From: Paludibacteraceae bacterium | Lineage (GTDB): Bacteria > Bacteroidota > Bacteroidia > Bacteroidales > Paludibacteraceae | Direction of reading: 5' to 3' | Length of the DNA stretch: 8,581 nt | Assembly: GCA_016297215.1 (NCBI GenBank) | Contig: JAEDGZ010000041.1 | Span: 1-8,581 of the forward strand | Translations under genes and position numbers: made by a program | The notes under the pieces: model-generated | Told to the model about the DNA's origin: nothing | The model's database searches: none | What the model saw: only the letters and a program-made list of their open reading frames with translations | Shown: positions 1 through 5,432 of the stretch, one piece after another | Position numbering within the stretch: position 1 is the first letter of the stretch | Layout: each line of letters starts with the position of its first letter

Positions 1-457
1 AGAACTTGTCTATTGGGTGTGCGAGTTCCTGCTCTATCCACTCCATGCTGTGCCTTAGGGTCTGCACCTCGTCCTCCGATAGGTGCAGGGCTTCGCTGCT
101 GCTGTACGAGAAATAGGAGTAGCGCTTCATCTTCTTTTCCAGCGCCGTTCCTTGGATGAACGAGGGGTGGAACACGATACCTATCGAGCGAGTAGGCACA
201 CCCTCCAGCGTGGTGTAGCCCACCTGCTGCCCAGGCGCAAACGCCACCACCGTCTGCGCATCGAAGTCGTACTGCGTCATGCCGTAGTTGATGACGCACC
301 CTTTGGTCTCTTTCAGGAAGATGCCATACAGACCGAATCGGTATTGCGCCACGCTGCGCTTGCTCTCGGGCGTGAAGCGGGCAAACGCCACCTGCGGGTG
401 CTGCGTCTTAAACCCGTGCAGGTCGTTGTATGCACTAATGGTGTCTATGGTTTGCAT
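1..457 (-). CDS. AraC-family transcriptional regulator, N-terminal part (cut by window edge)
   Basis: An open reading frame starts at the ATG complementary to 455-457 and runs off the left edge after 152 codons without a stop. It begins MQTIDTISAYNDLHGFKTQH, and the opening (a short helix with TIxxYN, then 'LHG.xTxHP') is characteristic of Bacteroidales AraC-type regulators whose effector domain precedes two helix-turn-helix motifs. The visible part is a beta-rich, cupin-like sensor domain (for example the stretch around GLYGIFLKET and FAPGQQVGY). It ends in a helical linker near residue 140, so the DNA-binding domain lies outside the window. The gene is co-oriented with the redox cluster upstream but has its own promoter at 597-628. 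Known clusters of this type often carry an AraC regulator, so control of the neighbouring genes is a reasonable inference. The family assignment is fairly secure; the effector is unknown. Confidence 0.82.
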   Translation of the reverse strand, partial: MQTIDTISAYNDLHGFKTQHPQVAFARFTPESKRSVAQYRFGLYGIFLKETKGCVINYGMTQYDFDAQTVVAFAPGQQVGYTTLEGVPTRSIGIVFHPSFIQGTALEKKMKRYSYFSYSSSEALHLSEDEVQTLRHSMEWIEQELAHPIDKF

Positions 458-462
458 AACTT

Positions 463-569
463 AGGATAAAAGATTAAGGATAAAAGATGAAAGACTTATT
501 ACCTACGTCTCTGAGGTCCTTATTCAATGGTGCGGCTCCCGACAAGTCGGGGTAACACCTCCGACCTCA
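463..569 (-). promoter_or_regulatory. Structured 5' leader of the AraC gene
   Basis: The predicted leader holds a 7-bp inverted repeat (TGAGGTC at 512-518 and GACCTCA at 563-569). It encloses a second perfect palindrome, CCCGACAAGTCGGG at 538-551. Immediately before the start codon is a 12-bp direct repeat, AGGATAAAAGAT at 463-474 and 477-488 on the plus strand, with a 14-bp period. These are visible in the sequence. A role in folding, or as an autoregulatory site, is inference; no known riboswitch class was recognised. Confidence 0.35.
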
Positions 570-596
570 CCTCCATGAAAGTTCATCGTAGTGCTT

Positions 597-628
597 GCAA
601 AGGTACAAAGAATTTTTAATATATGCAA
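597..628 (-). promoter_or_regulatory. Bacteroidota-type promoter for the AraC gene
   Basis: Reading the minus strand, TTG at 628-626 is the -33 element, followed by a 20-bp spacer and TACCTTTGC at 605-597 as the -7 element. This matches the Bacteroidota sigma-ABfr consensus (TTTG, 19-21 bp, TAnnTTTG). Transcription should begin near 590, giving a leader of roughly 130 nt before the AraC start codon. Confidence 0.7.
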
Positions 629-694
629 GCGCTTTGGATATAAAACGGCTTTGTTCCGCACTTTTGGGGCATTATGCGATATGCACCTTCACCC

Positions 695-712
695 AAAAGG
701 CATCTCGGTGCC
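695..712 (-). terminator. Weak possible intrinsic terminator after the hydrolase gene
   Basis: On the minus strand, about 30 nt past the hydrolase stop, GGCA and TGCC (712-699) can form a 4-bp stem with a 6-nt loop followed by four T residues. The stem is short, so this is only a candidate. Confidence 0.22.
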
Positions 713-740
713 GTTGGATAATGGAATGGTTTGCACACGA

Positions 741-1829
741 TTATCGTTTTAAGAATGATGCTATTTGCTCGAAAGGAATGATGTCGGTTCGGTCGTACAA
801 ATCGGTGTGGACGGCATGGGGAATCAATAGTAGTTCTTTGTTTGCAGCATACCTACCCCGATTGTCTTCCGCCACGGAGGACGATTCGCCGACCATACGG
901 GCATAGGCTTCTTTGGAGAAATAGCAGGAATGGGCTTGCTCGCCATGCACCAATAGCACTGCACTGCGAATCTCCGGCGTGTAGGTCAACATCTTGGCAT
1001 TCATGTACGATAACATCGTTGCCGCATTCCATCCCGATGTGCTGTTGATAGCCCGCGGATGGTAGCCCCGTGGGGTCTTGTAGTAGTCGTAGTAGTCTTT
1101 CACAAACTGCGGAGCGTCATCGGCGGGCGGTGTGTTGAGCGGCATGACTGTATAATGCCCGCTGCGTACCTCCTCGTTGCGTTGCTCGTTGAGTTTCAGT
1201 CGTTTCCCGTATCGTACCTCTTCGCTGTCTTCTTGGTCGAAATAGCCGTTGGCATAGCAACGCGACATATCGTACATCGTAACCGCCACTGTGGCGTGTA
1301 TGCGCGTATCCATCGCCGCCGCGTTGAGGGCGATACCGCCGAAGCCGCAGATGCCCAAGATAGAGACGCGTGTACTATCCACCTCGGGGCGGGTCAGGAG
1401 ATAATCGACGGCTGCAGAGAAATCCTCCGTGTTGATGTCCGGCGAAGCGATATGACGCGGTGTGCCTCCGCTCTCGCCGGTGAAAGAGGGGTCGAAAGCC
1501 ATGGTGATAAAGCCCTGTTCTGCCAAGGTTTGTGCATACAGCCCCGATGACTGCTCTTTCACCGCCCCGAAAGGTCCGCTCACGGCGATGGCGGGAAGAA
1601 GTGTGTCGGTAGTGGTTGCGGGCATATACATATCCGCAGCCAGCGTGATACCAAAACGGTTGACAAAAACGACTTTCTTGTGCGTTACGCGGGGGCTCCG
1701 CGGGAAGGTCTTGTCCCATTCCTTGCAGAGGGATAAGTTGCCTGTTTCGGCATAGGGAATAGCGATTCCTTGTGAATAGGTATTCATACTGATAGTGAGG
1801 ATTATTAGCAATAGATTTCTTTTCGTCAT
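741..1829 (-). CDS. Exported alpha/beta hydrolase with cysteine nucleophile
   Basis: A 362-residue alpha/beta-hydrolase. I chose the ATG at 1829 because it gives a clean signal peptide (MTKRNLLLIILTISMNTYSQ). A longer in-frame extension to 1988 would only duplicate the end of the upstream gene in another frame and lacks a hydrophobic start. The core begins near residue 52 (VVFVNRFGITLAADMYMP). The nucleophile elbow is GICGFGG at 159-165, with Cys161 where most family members have Ser, as in dienelactone hydrolases. HGEQAHS (295-301) and the late histidine in PHAVHTDLYD (His341) fit the remaining catalytic positions. It belongs to the YcjY/DLH-like hydrolases common in Bacteroidales; the substrate is unknown. 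The start lies 13 nt after the upstream stop codon, so the two genes are probably co-transcribed. Confidence 0.85.
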   Translation of the reverse strand: MTKRNLLLIILTISMNTYSQGIAIPYAETGNLSLCKEWDKTFPRSPRVTHKKVVFVNRFGITLAADMYMPATTTDTLLPAIAVSGPFGAVKEQSSGLYAQTLAEQGFITMAFDPSFTGESGGTPRHIASPDINTEDFSAAVDYLLTRPEVDSTRVSILGICGFGGIALNAAAMDTRIHATVAVTMYDMSRCYANGYFDQEDSEEVRYGKRLKLNEQRNEEVRSGHYTVMPLNTPPADDAPQFVKDYYDYYKTPRGYHPRAINSTSGWNAATMLSYMNAKMLTYTPEIRSAVLLVHGEQAHSCYFSKEAYARMVGESSSVAEDNRGRYAANKELLLIPHAVHTDLYDRTDIIPFEQIASFLKR

Positions 1830-1842
1830 TTGTTTTAGAATT

Positions 1843-2403
1843 TTAGGGTAACCATAGTCTTTTCTGTCCGTTTTGCAGGTAGATGCCTGCGGTGGGTGAG
1901 GTGCAGGGTCTGCCGAAGAGGTCGTACCATACGCCGTTGTCGGGTGTCCTGTTTTCGGGAATGTCCTGCCCCGCAGGCACTTCGGCAAATCGCACCTCTA
2001 CCGATCCACTACCCACCGCCTCGCGCAGACCCGATACCTCATCAATATGACCTATTGGCGTGTAGCGGTAAGAGGTGGTGAAGGTTTCATAGAAAAGTAC
2101 CAGACAGTTGTCGCCGTAGAGCATGATGTCGCCCGCGCGAATGGTACCGATATAGGCGGCATCAGCGGGCAGGTCAGCGGAGAGGTAGTAGTACTTCTCG
2201 TTCCCGTTCAGTTCGTTCATCTCAATGGAGAGCGGTAGCAGGTTTCGAAAGGTCTGCGCCGTGGGGCTGTCGTACAGCGATGCCGTAAAGGTGGCGTTGC
2301 CTATTCGGAGTTGCATGCTCGCGGCTACGGCGGGAGCATCTCGGCTGCAAGCGGTTATGGTGTTGATGGATAGCATGATGAAAAATAGGATGATTCGTTT
2401 CAT
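1843..2403 (-). CDS. Cyclophilin-like fold lipoprotein with C-terminal YDLxGR tail
   Basis: A 186-residue protein. The N-terminus has a hydrophobic segment ending in ITAC (Cys19), a plausible lipobox, so it is probably a lipoprotein. Residues 30-141 match the bacterial cyclophilin-like fold family: start MQLRIGNATFTASLYDSPTA, the central segment ELNGNEKYYYLSADLP, then GDIMLYGDNCLVLFY. Members of this family are not proven prolyl isomerases. Residues 157-186 (VWYDLFGRP then GIYLQNGQKRLW) resemble the short tail Bacteroidales proteins often carry after their last domain (YDLQGRR then GIYIVNGKK). It lies 13 nt upstream of the hydrolase gene and about 215 nt downstream of the flavodoxin gene. No consensus promoter was found in front of it. 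Fold assignment is good; function is unknown. Confidence 0.78.
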   Translation of the reverse strand: MKRIILFFIMLSINTITACSRDAPAVAASMQLRIGNATFTASLYDSPTAQTFRNLLPLSIEMNELNGNEKYYYLSADLPADAAYIGTIRAGDIMLYGDNCLVLFYETFTTSYRYTPIGHIDEVSGLREAVGSGSVEVRFAEVPAGQDIPENRTPDNGVWYDLFGRPCTSPTAGIYLQNGQKRLWLP

Positions 2404-2458
2404 GTCTGAGGTCGTTTTGGATGGCGGAAAGTCTGTTTCGAAAAGATAGAGACTGCTG

Positions 2459-2514
2459 TTTTCTTTCTCTGCTTTTTCTCTGCTCTTTTTGTCGTCTTTT
2501 TACCGTCTTTTTGC
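2459..2514. repeat. Phased T-tracts with 11-bp repeats
   Basis: Runs of four or five T begin at 2459, 2473, 2486, 2497 and 2508. The last three lie in 11-bp units (core TCTTTTT) covering 2482-2514. T-tracts phased with the DNA helix tend to bend DNA. They sit 55-110 bp upstream of the cyclophilin-like gene start. A gccgt/acggc inverted repeat (2513-2527) follows. Confidence 0.5.
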
Positions 2515-2556
2515 CGTAAATGACGGCTATCGATTAGCATCTCGATTTTTCGGGAA

Positions 2557-2596
2557 CGCTACGCTGTTTACCTATCGGGGTAAATAGAGCGTAGCG
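2557..2596 (-). terminator. Long hairpin after the flavodoxin gene, possible terminator
   Basis: CGCTACGCT (2557-2565) and AGCGTAGCG (2588-2596) are perfect inverted repeats. Inside them, TTTACC (2567-2572) pairs with GGTAAA (2579-2584) around a 6-nt loop. The hairpin begins 22 nt past the flavodoxin stop. There is no good U-run on either strand, so it could be a terminator without a U-tract, an RNA-stabilising stem between co-transcribed genes, or a dispersed palindromic repeat. Confidence 0.5.
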
Positions 2597-2618
2597 CGCA
2601 GGGAACTCTGTATTTTAA

Positions 2619-3173
2619 TCAGTTTGCCACATTCAGCCATGCACGGAGGGTTTGGGGCGTGGCGTGGTTGAGCAGACGCCCTTCGTGGATTTGCAGCGAG
2701 GGGTAGGTCTTAATCAGGAAATGCACGCTGTTGCTTATCGTGCTGCTGCCCGAAGTGGCAAAGGGGATGATGGTCTTGCCACCCAGCGCGGTGTGCTCCA
2801 CAAAGGTCTGGATGATACGTGGCGGCAAGTCCCACCAGATAGGGAAGCCGATATAGACGGTGTCGTAGCGGCTCATGTCTGGCGACGGTTGCGCCATGGC
2901 AGGGCGCGACATAGGGTCTGCCATCTCCACGCTGCTGCGCGACTGCTCGTTGCGCCAGTTGAGGTCTGCCGAGGTATAGGGTACGGCGGGCGCTATCTCG
3001 TACACGTCCGCATGGGTCAGTTCGGCTATCTGCTGCGCCACCGCACGAGTAGTGCCCGTGGCGGAGAAGTATGCCACCAGTGTCTTTGTCTCCATTGTTG
3101 TGTTCTGATTTGCAAAAGTTAAACCACACAGCAGGCTCCATAAGCCTACCAATAAACAAATTGTCCGTTTCAT
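2619..3173 (-). CDS. Flavodoxin family protein, apparently exported
   Basis: A 184-residue flavodoxin-fold protein. After residue 29 comes the first beta strand and the FMN phosphate-binding loop, LVAYFSATGTTRAVAQ (SATGTT at 37-42). These are followed by the flavin-contacting loops GFPIWWDLPP (109-118) and ATSGSSTISNS (139-149). The length matches the compact flavodoxins found beside carboxymuconolactone decarboxylase and aldo/keto reductase genes in many bacteria. The first 22 residues (MKRTICLLVGLWSLLCGLTFAN) look like a signal peptide, which is unusual for an FMN protein. The ATG at 3095 (Met27, just before the first strand) would give a cytoplasmic form. The likely role is electron transfer or quinone reduction within this cluster. 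It starts 137 nt after the upstream gene, in an AT-rich repeat region without a consensus promoter. Confidence 0.85.
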   Translation of the reverse strand: MKRTICLLVGLWSLLCGLTFANQNTTMETKTLVAYFSATGTTRAVAQQIAELTHADVYEIAPAVPYTSADLNWRNEQSRSSVEMADPMSRPAMAQPSPDMSRYDTVYIGFPIWWDLPPRIIQTFVEHTALGGKTIIPFATSGSSTISNSVHFLIKTYPSLQIHEGRLLNHATPQTLRAWLNVAN

Positions 3174-3185
3174 ATCTTTCTTTTT

Positions 3186-3322
3186 AACATATAATTATCG
3201 CTTTTGGGGGAACATATAATTATCGTATAATTAATCGTATAATTGCAAATCACAGTGAAAATAATTAATGAATAATTACACGTTAATTATATGTTAAAAT
3301 GTTCTACATGTTAATTACATGT
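3186..3322. repeat. AT-rich direct and inverted repeats between cmd-cupin and flavodoxin genes
   Basis: AACATATAATTATCG occurs at 3186-3200 and 3211-3225, a 25-bp period. An inverted copy, TTAATTATATGTTA, lies at 3283-3296. ACATGT is repeated at 3306-3311 and 3317-3322, overlapping the end of the CMD-cupin gene. The left and right copies could fold into a long AT stem in the transcript. Sequence repeats are clear; function is unknown. Confidence 0.5.
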
Positions 3323-4120
3323 TGCTGCGGGGGCATCCGCTCTCTCCAACCATTCCGTTCGTGTCTCCGTACCGGGCACTTCGATGGCGAGGTGGGCGAA
3401 CCAACTGTCGTCCGCTGCGCCGTGCCAGTGCTTCACACCCGCGGGGATATTCACCACGTCGCCGGGCAGCAGCGCCCGCGCCTCTTTGCCCCATTCCTGA
3501 TACCATCCCCTGCCTGCCACGCACACCAGCACCTGTCCGCCGCCCTGTGCCGCGTGGTGGATATGCCAGTGATTGCGGCAGCCGGGCTCGAACGTTACGT
3601 TCACCACGCGCACCTGCGCCTCCGACACGGGCGAGAGGTAACTCCGCCCCGTGAAATACTGCGCGTAGGCATCATTCGGCGCACCTATCGGGAAGACCAT
3701 CTCCCGCTGAAACGCCTCGCGGGGGCTCACCGCCTCCTCTGCCTCCGCCCACACGTCCTTCGCTATACGAAAAGCCGCCCACGCCTTGGGCCAACCCGCA
3801 TAGAAAGCGATATGTGTGATTATCTCGCTTATCTCCGTGCGGGTGATACCGTTGCGCTTCGCGTTCTCAAGGTGGTGGAGAAGCGAGGTGTCGGTGATAC
3901 CCTGACTGATAAGCGCCGTCAGGGTAACCATACTGCGGTCGCGGAGGCTCAGCAGGTCGTTCCTGCTCCACACCTCCCCGAACAAGACATCATCGTTCAG
4001 GTGCGCAAACTCGGGGGCAAACGTCCCCAACTGCTCCCGCCCTGCCGTCTGTACAATACGTTGCTGTGCCATAGTGAAAGTAGAACTAAGAAGGAATAAA
4101 TACAAAACTATCTTTTTCAT
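3311..4120 (-). CDS. Exported carboxymuconolactone decarboxylase-like / cupin fusion protein
   Basis: A 269-residue two-domain protein. The first 19 residues (MKKIVLYLFLLSSTFTMAQ) form a signal peptide. Residues about 40-125 are an AhpD-like/carboxymuconolactone decarboxylase domain: DRSMVTLTALIS (61-72), then EISEIITHIAFYAGWPKA (96-113), with the conserved His103 and YAGWPKA. No CxxC pair is seen, so it is the decarboxylase-like rather than the peroxidase AhpD type. Residues about 165-250 are a cupin: metal ligands probably come from NHWHIHH (183-189) and HWHG (231-234), with the PGDVVNIPAGVKHWH signature between. Such fusions are widespread in Bacteroidales, usually beside flavodoxin genes; the true substrate is not established. 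It is the first gene of the leftward cluster, behind the promoter at 4360-4391. G+C is much higher than in the restriction operon. Confidence 0.87.
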   Translation of the reverse strand: MKKIVLYLFLLSSTFTMAQQRIVQTAGREQLGTFAPEFAHLNDDVLFGEVWSRNDLLSLRDRSMVTLTALISQGITDTSLLHHLENAKRNGITRTEISEIITHIAFYAGWPKAWAAFRIAKDVWAEAEEAVSPREAFQREMVFPIGAPNDAYAQYFTGRSYLSPVSEAQVRVVNVTFEPGCRNHWHIHHAAQGGGQVLVCVAGRGWYQEWGKEARALLPGDVVNIPAGVKHWHGAADDSWFAHLAIEVPGTETRTEWLERADAPAATCN

Positions 4121-4188
4121 AATGCAATTAAGATGTATATCTGCCGCTGACTATGCCCTTTTCCCCTCGAACCGATACAGAATCAAGA

Positions 4189-4287
4189 GTTAGTGATTAG
4201 TTAGCGATTAGTTAGTGATTAGTTAGTGATTATTAGGTTATTACTAGGTGATTATTAGGTGATTATTAGGTGATTATTAGGTGATTA
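4189..4287. repeat. Nine tandem 11-bp repeats in the cmd-cupin leader
   Basis: Nine contiguous 11-bp units. Four are of the form GTTAGTGATTA (4189-4232, the second with one C) and five of the form TTAGGTGATTA (4233-4287, the first two with one change each). An inverted partial copy, AATCACTA, follows at 4291-4298. ACCGAGACA is then repeated at 4298-4306 and 4309-4317, again with an 11-bp step. The array lies between the predicted leftward transcription start (near 4353) and the start codon at 4120, so it would be transcribed as part of the leader. Not a CRISPR: there are no spacers. Confidence 0.85.
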
Positions 4288-4359
4288 TCGAATCACTACC
4301 GAGACACCACCGAGACAATGTAGCACTCATATCAAGGCTTCACTTTTCCTGTTTCCTCG

Positions 4360-4391
4360 GCAAAGGTATAAATAAAAAATGATAGGTCAAA
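4360..4391 (-). promoter_or_regulatory. Bacteroidota-type promoter for the leftward redox cluster
   Basis: On the minus strand, TTTG at 4391-4388 is followed by a 19-bp spacer and TACCTTTGC at 4368-4360, a close match to the -33/-7 consensus. The start point would be near 4353, giving a leader of about 230 nt to the CMD-cupin ATG at 4120. Confidence 0.75.
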
Positions 4392-4405
4392 ACCATGTCC
4401 TATCA
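4380..4405. promoter_or_regulatory. Palindromic operator candidate over the -33 element
   Basis: TGATAGG (4380-4386) and CCTATCA (4399-4405) form a perfect 7-bp inverted repeat with a 12-bp spacer. The spacer contains the -33 TTTG of the leftward promoter. A protein bound here would contact the promoter directly. Which regulator binds is unknown; the AraC protein is one candidate, although that family more often uses direct repeats. Confidence 0.45.
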
Positions 4406-4481
4406 AATCCGTAATCAGGGTACACCTTTCGGGAATTGGGGTAAGGAGAAAATAAGCGCTATCAACGAAAAGCAAAAATAA

Positions 4482-4514
4482 TTTGCATAATTGATAAAAA
4501 AAGTGTACCTTTGC
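4482..4514 (+). promoter_or_regulatory. Bacteroidota-type promoter for the DpnII-type operon
   Basis: TTTG at 4482-4485, a 20-bp spacer and TACCTTTGC at 4506-4514 match the consensus closely. Transcription would begin near 4520, leaving a leader of under 20 nt before the dpnM ATG at 4537, with no Shine-Dalgarno sequence. No GATC lies in or near this promoter, so direct control by GATC methylation is not suggested. It is divergent from the promoter at 4360-4391. Confidence 0.8.
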
Positions 4515-4536
4515 GGACGATTAACAGAAACAAACA

Positions 4537-5430
4537 ATGAAAGCAAAACCATTTGTCAAATGGGTAGGCGGAAAGACGCAACTCATTGACCAACTCGAAG
4601 CCCTGCTTCCTGCTGACTTTGACCAATGGGAGAACGTAACTTACATTGAGCCTTTCGTAGGCGGAGGAGCCATGCTCTTCAACATGTTGCAGAAACACTC
4701 CAACATCAAGTCAGCCATCATCAACGACATCAACTCAGACCTCACTACTTGCTACAAAGTGGTTCGAGATACTCCATCCGAGTTGGTTGTTTCTCTGAAA
4801 GAAATTCAGAAAGAGTATTATGCCTTGCATTCCGAAGAAGAACGCAAGCAGTTCTTTGTGCGTATGCGTGATGAGTTCAACACAAAAGCCTTAGACCCTA
4901 TCCGCAACACCACGCTGTTTTTCTTCCTTAATCGAACCTGCTTCAACGGTCTGTACCGTGTAAACAAATCGGGTCTATTCAATGTGCCGTTTGGCAAATA
5001 CGAGACCCCGATGATTTGCGACCCGAACACAATATATGCCGATAGTGAACTATTGCAGCATGTGGAGATTCTGACCGGCGACTACCAGCAAACGCTATCG
5101 TATGCCAAAGGGAATACGCTCTTCTACTTCGACCCGCCTTATCGCCCGCTTAACAACACCAGTTGCTTTACCGACTATGCCAAAGAAGCCTTCAACGACC
5201 TTGCCCAACGGCGTTTGAAGGAGTTTTGCGATAAGGTGGAGCAAGGGGGGTTCCATTTCATGTTGAGCAATTCCGATTGCAAAGATATGTTTTTCGACGA
5301 CCTCTATGCACAGTATATCATTGAACGTGTATGGGCATCCCGCAATGTGAATGCAATAGCCTCCAAACGAGGGAAACTCTCCGAGATCCTTGTACACAAC
5401 TATACAGAAACCAAACATAAAGCAGTATAA
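4537..5430 (+). CDS. dpnM: DpnII-type Dam-family adenine-N6 methyltransferase (GATC)
   Basis: A 297-residue alpha-class DNA adenine methyltransferase that should methylate the adenine of GATC in duplex DNA and protect the host from the endonuclease encoded next. The conserved motifs appear in alpha-class order. PFVKWVGGKTQL (5-16) opens the protein. YIEPFVGGGAMLFNML (36-51) holds the AdoMet-binding FxGG loop. FFFLNRTCFNGLYRVNKSG (128-146) is the Dam-family signature including the target-contacting region. FYFDPPYRPL (196-205) carries the DPPY catalytic motif at 199-202. The length is close to Dam and M.DpnII. The ATG at 4537 puts the first motif at the right distance from the N-terminus. It is the first gene of the operon, so methylase is made before nuclease, and it ends 2 nt before the endonuclease start. 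One GATC lies in the gene, at 5385. Confidence 0.93.
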   Translation: MKAKPFVKWVGGKTQLIDQLEALLPADFDQWENVTYIEPFVGGGAMLFNMLQKHSNIKSAIINDINSDLTTCYKVVRDTPSELVVSLKEIQKEYYALHSEEERKQFFVRMRDEFNTKALDPIRNTTLFFFLNRTCFNGLYRVNKSGLFNVPFGKYETPMICDPNTIYADSELLQHVEILTGDYQQTLSYAKGNTLFYFDPPYRPLNNTSCFTDYAKEAFNDLAQRRLKEFCDKVEQGGFHFMLSNSDCKDMFFDDLYAQYIIERVWASRNVNAIASKRGKLSEILVHNYTETKHKAV

Positions 5431-5432
5431 AT

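Noticed and set aside
83..469. A plus-strand open frame at the left edge
   Set aside because: Its composition is Arg/His-rich and it lies opposite a clear AraC-type sequence on the minus strand.
595..906. A plus-strand open frame spanning the gap before the hydrolase end
   Set aside because: It overlaps the minus-strand promoter and the hydrolase C-terminus, and its protein shows no family resemblance.
1830..1988. N-terminal extension of the hydrolase
   Set aside because: It overlaps the upstream cyclophilin-like gene in another frame and would bury the signal peptide.
2440..2448. Near-consensus -7 box TATCTTTTC on the minus strand before the cyclophilin-like gene
   Set aside because: It lacks the final G and there is no TTTG or TTG at the right distance upstream.
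3299..4099. A 266-codon open frame on the plus strand opposite the CMD-cupin gene
   Set aside because: It is rich in Arg, His, Pro and Leu with no recognisable domain. It mirrors a G+C-rich gene whose product has two clear domains on the minus strand, and it has no promoter.
4189..4287. Possible CRISPR array
   Set aside because: Units are 11 bp, directly contiguous and without spacers.
4462..4698. A minus-strand open frame across the dpnM promoter and start
   Set aside because: It overlaps the clear dpnM promoter and N-terminal methyltransferase motifs; no domain is visible.
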